NCBI GenBank assembly: GCA_049241565.1
Contig: JBMLQL010000018.1
Span: 62,001 to 126,000 of the forward strand
Direction of reading: 5' to 3'
DNA length: 64,000 nucleotides
Origin: DZBG01 sp049241565
Lineage (GTDB): Bacteria; Bdellovibrionota; Bacteriovoracia; Bacteriovoracales; Bacteriovoracaceae
Shown: one piece after another, positions 17,049-24,094 of the stretch
How positions within the stretch are numbered: the first letter of the stretch is position 1
Layout of the letters: every line of letters begins with the position of its first letter
The notes under the pieces: model-generated
The model's database searches: none
What the model saw: the letters and a program-made list of their open reading frames with translations, nothing else
Told to the model about the DNA's origin: nothing
Made by a program: the position numbers and the translations under genes

Positions 17049-18046
17049 ATAGACTGGATTTAATCAAAAAACTCCCTAAGGCCGAGCTGCACCTCCATAT
17101 CGAAGGCAGTTTTGAGCCTGAACTTATGTTTGAAATCGCTAAACGTAATAAGGTGAATATTAGATTCAATTCCGTAGAAGAAATTAAGAAGGCCTATGAT
17201 TTTCACAATCTTCAGTCTTTTCTTGATATTTATTATGAGGGAGCAGGTGTGCTTCTTTATGAACAAGATTTTTTTGACCTTACCATGGCCTATTTAAAAA
17301 AATGCAAAGAGGATAATGTTGTTCATACTGAAATCTTTTTTGATCCTCAAACTCATACCGACCGTGGAGTCAAATTTGAAACTGTTTTTAACGGAATTCA
17401 AAAAGCTGTGGATACCGCCAGGTCTCAATGGGGAATCACCTCACACTTGATTATGTGTTTTCTTCGTCATTTGTCTGAAGAAGAGGCCTTTAAAACCTTA
17501 GAGATGAGTCTTCCTTTTAAAAAACATATTATTGCCGTTGGACTAGATTCATCTGAGGTAGGACACCCACCTTCGAAATTTCAGCGCGTTTTTGAAGCGG
17601 CGATCAAAGAGGGCTACTTGACTGTGGCCCACGCGGGAGAAGAGGGACCTCCTTCATATATCTGGGAAGCTCTAGATCTTTTAAAAGTGAAGCGTATTGA
17701 CCATGGGGTGCGCTCCATTGAAGATGAAAAATTGATGAAAAGGCTTATTGAAGAAAAAATGCCACTGACGGTATGTCCGCTTTCAAATATCAAACTTTGT
17801 GTGTTCAAGAAAATGGAAGATCATAATATTAAAAAGCTTCTGGCACAAAATGTGAAAGTAATGATCAATTCTGATGATCCTGCGTATTTTGGTGGATACG
17901 CGAATCAAAATTATATCGCTACAGCTGAGGCCCTTGATCTTTCGAATGCTGAGATTATCCAGCTGGCCAAGAATTCTTTTGAGGCCTCATTTATGCCTGA
18001 AGAGATTAAGCAGAATTGGATCAAGGCCTGTGAGGCCATAGCTTAA
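17045..18046 (+). CDS. Adenine deaminase (adenosine deaminase-like family)
   Basis: A 333-residue metal-dependent purine deaminase. HLHIEG is at 16-21. The EIFFDPQTHTDRGV segment is the signature of the adenine deaminase branch (Aah1-like) rather than true adenosine deaminases. It is followed by AHAGEEGPP, RIDHG, CPLSNIKL and NSDDPAYFGGY. It should convert adenine to hypoxanthine. It is coupled to the NodB gene upstream (ATGA) and to the WYL regulator downstream (TAATG). Confidence 0.88.
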   Translation: MNRLDLIKKLPKAELHLHIEGSFEPELMFEIAKRNKVNIRFNSVEEIKKAYDFHNLQSFLDIYYEGAGVLLYEQDFFDLTMAYLKKCKEDNVVHTEIFFDPQTHTDRGVKFETVFNGIQKAVDTARSQWGITSHLIMCFLRHLSEEEAFKTLEMSLPFKKHIIAVGLDSSEVGHPPSKFQRVFEAAIKEGYLTVAHAGEEGPPSYIWEALDLLKVKRIDHGVRSIEDEKLMKRLIEEKMPLTVCPLSNIKLCVFKKMEDHNIKKLLAQNVKVMINSDDPAYFGGYANQNYIATAEALDLSNAEIIQLAKNSFEASFMPEEIKQNWIKACEAIA

Positions 18047-19065
18047 TGCCTGTTAAAAATTCTGATTTTCAAAAATCTGAGAGACATCATCTCCTTTATG
18101 GGATTTTAAAGTCTCGCACAAATGAATTAAATGCCCTTACCGTGACTGAGATTTATGAGATCCTCTCGCGAGAGGTGAGTGTGGACCGGAAAACGGTAGG
18201 GCGAGACTTAGAAGAGATGAGTGGCCCTTATAAGCTTTTAGAAACTGAAGAAAAACCTCGCCGTTATTATGTATCCTCTGATTTTACTCCTGACTATGAT
18301 TTAAGTTTTAATGAAGATGAGCTTCAGACACTGATTCTTTCTCTGGAGAATCTTCGTCATGTGGCCCCGGCGGGAATGGAGAAGATCATCAGTGGAGTGA
18401 GAGCTAAAATTCTCAGCAAAATTCCCAAAACTCTGGCGGAGGATTTTGCGCGCTTTCAGCAAAAGCTTATTGTGACTGATTCCATTGTAGGGATGGAGCA
18501 AGAAGAAGAGGGAGAGTCTATCAGGCCTATCCTCGAGGCCTTAAGACTTGATAAGGCCATTCGTGTGAAAAACTTCTCACCCTATAAAAAGGAAAAACCT
18601 AAAAGCCGCATCATTCACCCTTTGCTTTTAAATCTGACAGGAGGAATTTTTTATCTTATTGCCAGCGATCCAGAGGATAAGTTTAAGATTAAACGATTCA
18701 GAGTTTCACGTTTAAAAGAAGTTGAGATTCTCTCTGAGAAAGTGAAGTTGAAATCACCTGCCATCCTTAAGAATCTAGATTTTAGTTTCGGCGGTTATGG
18801 GACAGGGGATGAGCCGCTGATTGAGTATAAAATCAAATGCAGTGGAGAGCTTGCGCTGTTTTTTAAAGAGCGAAAATTTAATAAAACCCAAAAAATAAAA
18901 GAACTCTCTCAAGGTTTTTGTGAGGTGAGTTTTAAGTCACGTTCAAGCCGAGAAATAACGAGACTTCTGGCCGGTTTTGGTGAGGAACTTCATGCCGTTT
19001 CTCCGAAAGAAATTCAAGATCAAATTCAGTCCATTTGGCGTTCTGGACTCAAAAAAATCAAATAA
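18046..19065 (+). CDS. WYL-domain transcriptional regulator
   Basis: A 339-residue regulator with an N-terminal winged helix (about 10-75, with TVTEIYEILSREVSVDRKTVGRDLEEM) and a WYL domain at about 160-235 containing the RVKNFSPYKKEKPKSRIIHPL region. A WCX-like C-terminal domain follows. WYL proteins sense nucleic acids or nucleotides and often regulate DNA damage or defence genes. Joined by TAATG to the adenine deaminase gene, it may control purine salvage, which is inference. Confidence 0.85.
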   Translation: MPVKNSDFQKSERHHLLYGILKSRTNELNALTVTEIYEILSREVSVDRKTVGRDLEEMSGPYKLLETEEKPRRYYVSSDFTPDYDLSFNEDELQTLILSLENLRHVAPAGMEKIISGVRAKILSKIPKTLAEDFARFQQKLIVTDSIVGMEQEEEGESIRPILEALRLDKAIRVKNFSPYKKEKPKSRIIHPLLLNLTGGIFYLIASDPEDKFKIKRFRVSRLKEVEILSEKVKLKSPAILKNLDFSFGGYGTGDEPLIEYKIKCSGELALFFKERKFNKTQKIKELSQGFCEVSFKSRSSREITRLLAGFGEELHAVSPKEIQDQIQSIWRSGLKKIK

Positions 19066-19072
19066 TTAGCTC

Positions 19073-19089
19073 GGGACAGTTTTTGTCCC
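19073..19089. terminator. Hairpin after WYL gene
   Basis: Perfect 6-bp stem GGGACA (19073-19078) with TGTCCC (19084-19089) and a GTTTT loop, 8 bases after the WYL stop. There is no following T run, so it is either a weak terminator or a regulator site. Confidence 0.4.
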
Positions 19090-19128
19090 ATGACTTTGTC
19101 ATACTAGATCTCAAGTACGGAGGTCCTT

Positions 19129-19635
19129 ATGAAAAAAGTTAAGACAAAAGGTTTCAGATTAGTTTCAGGGCATGTGGATGATACATGTTGTGTGGCCAGT
19201 CTCGCCATGGCCTCAGGCATTCGCTATTACGATGTTTTAGCGAAGTTAAAGGCCTCAGGGATTTATACAGATGAAGAGATGGCAGAAAAATCTTATGCCA
19301 TGGATGATGATCAGTGGCTACGTGCTGTTGACTTATTTAGCATCGCTGAGGGGACCGGTTATTACCGCATTCGAGAGAATGAGTATCACAAGAAGTCACT
19401 TGATCCCCTTTGGTTGAGTCATTTAGAAAAGGATTTTCTTATTACTCAGCTTTTTGCTAATGGTCAGCAGCACGTGATGTTATGGGTCTATAATGACGGA
19501 GATCCCTACATCCGAGACTGTAATTCTGGTCGATCTGGAGGAATCAGACGAGATTTCTCACGGATCCAGATTATAGAGGCCATTGCTATCAAACGGCGCC
19601 GTGGGAGGCAAGATGGAGAAGACAAAGTAGCTTAG
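19129..19635 (+). CDS. Putative papain-like (C39-like) cysteine peptidase-fold protein
   Basis: A 168-residue protein of no family I can name with certainty. A Cys pair (C20, C21) begins the helix CCVASLAMASG. The segment QQHVMLWVYNDGDPYIRDCNSG supplies a His (115) in a strand and an Asp (130). This order resembles the Cys-His-Asp layout of C39 bacteriocin-processing peptidases and related papain-like domains. It has no signal peptide and no ABC transporter attached, so it would act in the cytoplasm. A CGGAGG site precedes the ATG. Assignment by pattern only. Confidence 0.55.
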   Translation: MKKVKTKGFRLVSGHVDDTCCVASLAMASGIRYYDVLAKLKASGIYTDEEMAEKSYAMDDDQWLRAVDLFSIAEGTGYYRIRENEYHKKSLDPLWLSHLEKDFLITQLFANGQQHVMLWVYNDGDPYIRDCNSGRSGGIRRDFSRIQIIEAIAIKRRRGRQDGEDKVA

Positions 19636-19677
19636 GCCTGAGTAAGATAGGAGAAGTTATCTAATCACAAAGGATTT

Positions 19678-20268
19678 ATGATGAAATTTCTTCTCCTACT
19701 TACGTTTGTTTCCCTGAGTGTTTTTGCTGCTCCTAAGAAAGCTCCTGTTGAAAAAGTTGAAGCGAAAAAAAATATCGTGGTTCTTATGCAGACATCTCAT
19801 GGTGAAATTGAAATCGAGCTTAATGCTGAAAAAGCACCAGTAACGGTGGCCAATTTTCTCAAGTACGTTGATGAAGGATTCTACAACGGGACTATTTTTC
19901 ACCGAGTGATCAATAATTTTATGATCCAAGGTGGTGGGTTTGATGAGAAAATGGTTCAGAAAAAAACGAAAGCTTCAATTAAAAATGAAGCAGGTAATGG
20001 TCTTCTTAATGACACAGGCACTATTGCCATGGCCAGAACAGGAGATCCACATTCGGCCACGGCCCAGTTCTTTATTAATGTGAATGATAATTATTCACTT
20101 AATCACACGGCGTCGAATGAAGCTGGATTTGGTTATGCTGTTTTTGGTAAGGTGACTAATGGTATGCATGTGGTTAACCGAATCAAAGCAGTGAAGACAG
20201 GGACTATCGGTATGTATGGTGATGTTCCAATGGATCCAGTGATTATTAAAACAGTGAAAAGAAAGTAG
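19678..20268 (+). CDS. Periplasmic peptidyl-prolyl cis-trans isomerase (cyclophilin)
   Basis: A 196-residue cyclophilin preceded by a signal peptide (MMKFLLLLTFVSLSVFA, then APKKAP). Core features are TSHGEIEIELN, FHRVINNFMIQGG with the catalytic Arg, MARTGDPHSATAQFFINVND and FGYAVFGKV. It should speed proline isomerisation in periplasmic protein folding, like PpiA. AAAGGA is the ribosome site. A strong intrinsic terminator follows directly. Confidence 0.92.
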   Translation: MMKFLLLLTFVSLSVFAAPKKAPVEKVEAKKNIVVLMQTSHGEIEIELNAEKAPVTVANFLKYVDEGFYNGTIFHRVINNFMIQGGGFDEKMVQKKTKASIKNEAGNGLLNDTGTIAMARTGDPHSATAQFFINVNDNYSLNHTASNEAGFGYAVFGKVTNGMHVVNRIKAVKTGTIGMYGDVPMDPVIIKTVKRK

Positions 20269-20278
20269 TTTTTCTCAA

Positions 20279-20305
20279 GGGATCGCAAATGCGGTCCCTT
20301 TTTTT
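20279..20305 (+). terminator. Intrinsic terminator after cyclophilin gene
   Basis: Stem GGGATCGCA (20279-20287) pairs with TGCGGTCCC (20290-20298) with one G-T wobble, followed by seven T (20299-20305). Eleven bases after the stop codon. Confidence 0.88.
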
Positions 20306-20353
20306 ATACAAATATAAGAAATCTTAACTTCATGACTCGTTCTCAAAAGGTTA

Positions 20354-20377
20354 CCTTAGTTGCAATAACGACTAAGG
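20354..20377 (+). promoter_or_regulatory. Inverted repeat covering the lipoprotein ribosome site
   Basis: CCTTAGT (20354-20360) pairs with ACTAAGG (20371-20377) across 10 bases. The 3' arm includes the AAGG of the AAGGAG ribosome site (20374-20379) for the GTG at 20385. Folding in RNA would hide the site; as DNA it could be an operator. Confidence 0.4.
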
Positions 20378-20384
20378 AGTTACG

Positions 20385-20891
20385 GTGAACATTTCTTTCC
20401 CTTTGATTTTATCCCTTATTTTTCTCAGTTCTTGTTCAAATCTAAAATATGATCCCAATACATTAGATAAAAGTTTCTTAAATCAAATGGTTTATGATGG
20501 TGATAGAGCGACTGCTCCTGGTACTCTTTTCGCTAAAAGAGAAAGAGAAATTGTCCATGCTCTTTGTAGCAAATGTGAAGAAATCAACAATGCAGAATTC
20601 TCCAGAGAATATAGTGGTTTCATTCGAGACAAAGAAACCATTCGGCAAGCAATGGTAGATGTTTTAAAAGAGATAAGCACTCTCAGTGGGAACTGTGTCA
20701 TATTCTCATTTTCAGCAGGTGACAAACCAAGAGTCGTTGAAAGAAGTGATAAGCCGGATTCGATTCATTTTTATACGTCATACTCATATTGCCCAACAGA
20801 TAAAATCGAAAAAATGAATACGATCAAGGCTGGCTATGTCTCTGGAAAGATAAGCAAAAATGAGGCCTTTAAGCTTATCGAGAAGTTATAG
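20385..20891 (+). CDS. Hypothetical lipoprotein
   Basis: A 168-residue putative lipoprotein. The GTG start is preceded by AAGGAG. The signal peptide ends in lipobox LSSC with Cys at about 17, so the product is probably lipid-anchored. The body is charged with one CSKCEE motif and a SGNCVIF segment; no domain is recognised. It lies in a low-GGCC patch that also holds the toxin-antitoxin-like pair and the cystine-knot protein. Confidence 0.7.
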   Translation: MNISFPLILSLIFLSSCSNLKYDPNTLDKSFLNQMVYDGDRATAPGTLFAKREREIVHALCSKCEEINNAEFSREYSGFIRDKETIRQAMVDVLKEISTLSGNCVIFSFSAGDKPRVVERSDKPDSIHFYTSYSYCPTDKIEKMNTIKAGYVSGKISKNEAFKLIEKL

Positions 20892-20959
20892 CGATAGGAC
20901 GTTTTTATCCTTTGATTGTATTATTTATACGAAAAAACAGTAGGATATGTTAGCAGGGT

Positions 20960-20976
20960 AGACATTTTTGTCTTTT
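20960..20976 (+). terminator. Weak hairpin before the toxin-antitoxin-like pair
   Basis: AGACA (20960-20964), a TTTT loop, TGTCT (20969-20973), then TTT. A short weak terminator or attenuator between the lipoprotein gene and the gene at 20992. Confidence 0.3.
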
Positions 20977-20991
20977 GGGAGTAAGGTTTAA

Positions 20992-21315
20992 ATGAGTGCT
21001 GTCGATAAGAAAGAAAAAGCCACGGGTGTTCAACAGATAATTGAACAGGCCTGGAAAATGGGAAAAGTAAGAAATGATTCTACTGCACACTCGAAGCAAA
21101 GATCTGAGGAGAGAGCGATTGATCCTCTAGATCTTAGAGACGTTATTCTTTACGGAGATCGAGAGGAAGAAGAAGATGAATGGAAAGAAGAGCGTGGACA
21201 TTGGACCTACGCTCTTAGAAATAAAGATGTTGATGGAAGAGATATTCGAATAATTTTTGATATTGAAGCTTTTCCTGATGTCGTCGTTGTCACTGTAATG
21301 CATGTTTATCCTTAG
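20992..21315 (+). CDS. DUF4258 family protein, candidate toxin
   Basis: A 107-residue protein. The C-terminal HSKQRSEERAIDPLDLRDVILYGD, the W/YAL strand and VDGRDIRIIFDIE...VVVTVMHVYP match DUF4258. That family has a RelE/MqsR-like fold and often forms the toxin half of type II pairs. It is followed 8 bases later by a DNA-binding partner with HTH. The extra N-terminal 35 residues are charged. mRNA interferase activity is a family-based guess. Confidence 0.72.
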   Translation: MSAVDKKEKATGVQQIIEQAWKMGKVRNDSTAHSKQRSEERAIDPLDLRDVILYGDREEEEDEWKEERGHWTYALRNKDVDGRDIRIIFDIEAFPDVVVVTVMHVYP

Positions 21316-21323
21316 AGGTTTTT

Positions 21324-21788
21324 ATGACAAAAAAAGTAAAAGAGCTTATTGCTGAATATACTTATAATGATCTTGGTTTCCCAATTATCATCAGAGATGT
21401 CGTGATTGTTGAGGACCGAGGTTATACCTATCCATTAATTAATCAGAATGGGATTATGCTTCAGGTTGCGTATTCACTAGTTACAGAGCACCACCTGCTA
21501 GATGGAGCAAGACTTCATTTTGTTAGAAGATTTTTAAACCTCAGCTTAGATCAATTTGCTTCGTCTATTGGAAATATATCGAAGTCGACACTTCATAAGT
21601 GGGAGAGCGAAAAAGATAAAATCTGTGATTTGAGTCACGAGCAATTGAGATCAATTTATTTTGAATTAAAAAATGAGATCATTAGTCAAATTGGTAAAAC
21701 AATGGATAAAGAACTTGTGAAAGATTTTTCAGATGGCGCAGAGATTCCACCATTAAATATAGCCAAAAATAATTTGATCGCTGTGTAA
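21324..21788 (+). CDS. HTH protein, candidate MqsA-like antitoxin without zinc finger
   Basis: A 154-residue protein. Residues 72-110 (LLDGARLHFVRRFLNLSLDQFASSIGNISKSTLHKWESEK) form an XRE-type helix-turn-helix as in MqsA antitoxins. The N-terminal 60 residues are beta-rich and contain no CxxC, so the usual YgiT-type zinc finger is absent. Position right after the DUF4258 gene makes it the likely antitoxin and autoregulator of the pair. Confidence 0.65.
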   Translation: MTKKVKELIAEYTYNDLGFPIIIRDVVIVEDRGYTYPLINQNGIMLQVAYSLVTEHHLLDGARLHFVRRFLNLSLDQFASSIGNISKSTLHKWESEKDKICDLSHEQLRSIYFELKNEIISQIGKTMDKELVKDFSDGAEIPPLNIAKNNLIAV

Positions 21789-21814
21789 CTCAAAGGGAGC
21801 ACCTTTGAGTTACA
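21784..21814. terminator. Perfect 13-bp hairpin between convergent genes
   Basis: TGTAACTCAAAGG (21784-21796), loop GAGCA, CCTTTGAGTTACA (21802-21814). It overlaps the stop of the HTH gene and lies before the end of the minus-strand cystine-knot gene. T runs are poor on both sides, but the stem is strong; probably a bidirectional terminator. Confidence 0.65.
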
Positions 21815-21843
21815 GGAGATTTTCTTGCTCACCAAATTGTTTA

Positions 21844-22218
21844 TTAATTACAAGTTCCTGAAGTCCCACAAAAGTTTGAACAACACTCAGAACTCCAGTC
21901 ACAAGAATTGCCTCGACGAACACAACTTCCGCCTCCAGCATCACAAGTCCCAGTAGAGTTACAATAACCCGAGCAGCACTCACTATTCCAGTTACACGAG
22001 TTTCCTGCACGTACACAACTTCCGCCTCCAGCATCACAAGTCCTGCTAGAGTTACAGTAACCAGAGCAACAATCACTGTTCCACGTACATGATTGTCCTG
22101 CGCGAGTGCACTGAACTTCCTCTCCTTGATAATCAAGAACATCCTCAATAGACTCAACTGCGCCTGCAAGAGAAGACATAATCAGAACAATAAAGATGAC
22201 CAAAAATTTTAAGCGCAC
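21844..22218 (-). CDS. Secreted protein with three tandem cystine-knot-type modules
   Basis: A 124-residue secreted protein. Signal peptide is about 1-20 (SSLAGA). After a short acidic linker come three 31-residue modules with identical cysteine spacing C-x6-C-x5-CC-x3-C-x5-C: C37/44/50/51/55/61, C68/75/81/82/86/92 and C99/106/112/113/117/123. Linkers are DAGGGS. This C-C-CC-C-C layout is that of inhibitor cystine knots seen in spider and cone-snail toxins. Eighteen cysteines would make nine disulfides, needing a periplasmic oxidase such as the DsbA/B pair at 5.7 kb. The start is a GTG at 22218 with only a weak ribosome site. No homologue can be named from memory. Confidence 0.8.
   Translation of the reverse strand: MRLKFLVIFIVLIMSSLAGAVESIEDVLDYQGEEVQCTRAGQSCTWNSDCCSGYCNSSRTCDAGGGSCVRAGNSCNWNSECCSGYCNSTGTCDAGGGSCVRRGNSCDWSSECCSNFCGTSGTCN
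21850..22110 (-). repeat. Three 93-bp in-frame tandem repeats in the cystine-knot gene
   Basis: Modules span 22110-22036, 22017-21943 and 21924-21850, period 93 bp. A 31-base stretch is identical at 21920-21950 and 22013-22043, exactly one period apart, so the copies are recent or kept alike by recombination. Confidence 0.85.
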
Positions 22219-22414
22219 GGGGGAACCCTTTTTGTGAGAAGTATTGAAACTTTAAGTACCAATGAGCTTTTTTTGTGTAAACGAGTGCATTTTGGGACTG
22301 GGATTATTTAAATTGCTGAAATTAGTTAATCCTGAAGGAGTAAAATTAAAACTTTGTCTTACTAATTACTCTCACAACTCTTTGCAGTATGAGTCAAATC
22401 CGCTATAAAGGGCC

Positions 22415-23578
22415 ATGGCCAAAAAGAAACTTCAATCCGGACTCGAGCTTTCGGGAATCGCTCCCAATATTCTTCTCAAACATGTTGAGAATACGAACCC
22501 TTTTCTCTTTCAGGGTGAGATCCAAACTGATGGACCAAAGAGGGCCTACCTCGCTAAGCTTGTTTTCTATAAAAAAAATCTTAATCTTCTTAAAAATATC
22601 GACCTCGCTGAATATTTTTATCTTTGTTTAAGTGCTCATTGGGCCACGGCCGGAACTTTTGTTCCTACGGATGTTGATAATCAAATCCGTGAAGGGTTGT
22701 GGAAGCACGGACTCATTGAAAAATATATAGAAAAGATGGCCCGCTATACGATTGATTCATGGACTTGGGATTATGAGCAAGTGACCAATCGCAAATCCTA
22801 TAATCCATCACAGAATCAAGTCATGAGTACCCACGAAGGAACATGGCTTTCTGTGGCGATTGGGGCTTATTGTGCTTTAAAAAAATATCGTCGTGATTCA
22901 TTGGCCGAGGAAGTGAGCAATGTTATTCTGGCCGAGATAGAGAAAGAAGAAAAACTCCTTTTGAACCTTCGCGAGAAACGAGACCATATCAATTTTCTTC
23001 GCTCAACCGCTCTTATGGCCCATAATTTTGGAGACCTTGATCGAGTCATTGATCAGTGGGGAATGGCCGAAGATGATCCATTTAGAGTTCGTATTTATAA
23101 ACTGGGCCATAAGTTAAATCCAAACTACTCGCAGGTTCTGGCCTATGCAGGACAAGTGAATAAACAATTCCTCTCGGTAGAGAATCATCGCCATATGTCC
23201 ATGAGGCAACCTAAATGTCTTCGTAAATCCTTTGAGTTTCTTATTCCTGTAGGTCCTTTTATGGATTCCTGGGGAGAGAAGCTGGGAAGTAGTCCAAAGC
23301 TCTCACTAGAAGAGAAAGGCGAGATTGTGGCGGCTCTCTATGAAGGATGGACTCGTCAAGATCTGGCCATGGGTTATATTCGCGCCTACAAAGGCCTGAC
23401 TGAGGCTTTGCCTGAGGGACTCGATACCCTGGCCCGAGATGTCCCATATGATTTAATGAGCACTATTCGTAAATCAAAATTTGGTAAGCGAGCTGAAATA
23501 TCCTTAGAAGACTTTGAAAATGACTATAAAAATATGCTTGAGGCCTTTGTGTGCCCAGTAACAGGAATGAAATTTTAA
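22415..23578 (+). CDS. Conserved-looking hypothetical protein, 387 residues
   Basis: Not recognised. A soluble, helix-rich protein without signal peptide or membrane segment. It contains WTWDYEQVTNRKSYNPSQNQ, a THEGTWLSVAIGAY segment and a late CPVTGMKF end. Codon use is like the surrounding housekeeping genes. It is joined by TAATG to an S4-domain gene and then by ATGA to a VF530 gene, so it may belong to a translation- or nucleic-acid-related operon. The ATG at 22415 is only two bases from an AAAGGG, so the start is uncertain. Confidence 0.75.
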   Translation: MAKKKLQSGLELSGIAPNILLKHVENTNPFLFQGEIQTDGPKRAYLAKLVFYKKNLNLLKNIDLAEYFYLCLSAHWATAGTFVPTDVDNQIREGLWKHGLIEKYIEKMARYTIDSWTWDYEQVTNRKSYNPSQNQVMSTHEGTWLSVAIGAYCALKKYRRDSLAEEVSNVILAEIEKEEKLLLNLREKRDHINFLRSTALMAHNFGDLDRVIDQWGMAEDDPFRVRIYKLGHKLNPNYSQVLAYAGQVNKQFLSVENHRHMSMRQPKCLRKSFEFLIPVGPFMDSWGEKLGSSPKLSLEEKGEIVAALYEGWTRQDLAMGYIRAYKGLTEALPEGLDTLARDVPYDLMSTIRKSKFGKRAEISLEDFENDYKNMLEAFVCPVTGMKF

Positions 23579-23787
23579 TGAAAGAATTATCTCTTGAGGG
23601 AAGACCCTTTATCGAACTTTGTGATGCTCTGAAATTGACAAATCTCTGCGAGAGTGGAGGAGCGGCCAAGCATATTATCGCCGAAGGCAACGTAAAAGTT
23701 GATGGTAAGGTTGAGCTTCGTAAAAGGGCCAAAATCCTTACTGGGCAGATTATTGAATTTAATAATACAAAGATTAAAGTTCTATGA
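23578..23787 (+). CDS. S4-domain RNA-binding protein (YbcJ-like)
   Basis: A 69-residue single S4 domain. The segment FIELCDALKLTNLCESGGAAKHIIAEGNVKVDGKVELRKRAKI carries the alpha-L RNA-binding motif, with conserved GGAAK, V.VDG and R.. .K positions. E. coli YbcJ is the nearest type. I start at 23578 on the TAATG overlap. It probably binds structured RNA or the ribosome. Confidence 0.85.
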   Translation: MKELSLEGRPFIELCDALKLTNLCESGGAAKHIIAEGNVKVDGKVELRKRAKILTGQIIEFNNTKIKVL

Positions 23788-24008
23788 GTGATATAAAATC
23801 AAAAGATCCTCTTCACGGCATTACACTCGAAAAAATTGTCACTGAGCTTGTTGAGCGTTATGGCTGGGAAGCTTTAGGTGAGATGATTGATATCAGATGT
23901 TTTAAGTTTGACCCTAGTATCAAATCGAGTTTAACTTTCTTAAGAAAAACGCCTTGGGCAAGATCAAAAGTTGAGGATTTATACTTACTTATGAAGCGAG
24001 GGGACTAG
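23784..24008 (+). CDS. VF530 family DNA-binding protein (DUF2132)
   Basis: A 74-residue protein with the almost invariant DPLHGITLEKIVTELVERYGWEALGE, IRCFKFDPSIKSSLTFLRKTPWAR and KVEDLYL blocks of the VF530/DUF2132 family. The family is a small helical fold with proposed DNA binding and no defined role. It overlaps the S4 gene by 4 bases. Confidence 0.9.
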   Translation: MSDIKSKDPLHGITLEKIVTELVERYGWEALGEMIDIRCFKFDPSIKSSLTFLRKTPWARSKVEDLYLLMKRGD

Positions 24009-24094
24009 GTTTTGTTTAGACCTGTAAAAAGTTCAATCTCCTTGCTCTGAATTTAATCCTTCATTATCTTAGGGCCATCACCAACGGAGTCACT

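Noticed and set aside
21810..22169. 119-codon minus-strand frame over the cystine-knot gene
   Set aside because: It is an alternative frame kept open by the 93-base repeats; it lacks a signal peptide and conserved cysteines, while the other frame has both.
22389..22631. 80-codon plus-strand frame
   Set aside because: Lies in another frame at the start of the 387-residue gene and has no ribosome site.
23463..23732. 89-codon minus-strand frame
   Set aside because: Antisense to the end of the 387-residue gene and the S4-domain gene, both better supported.
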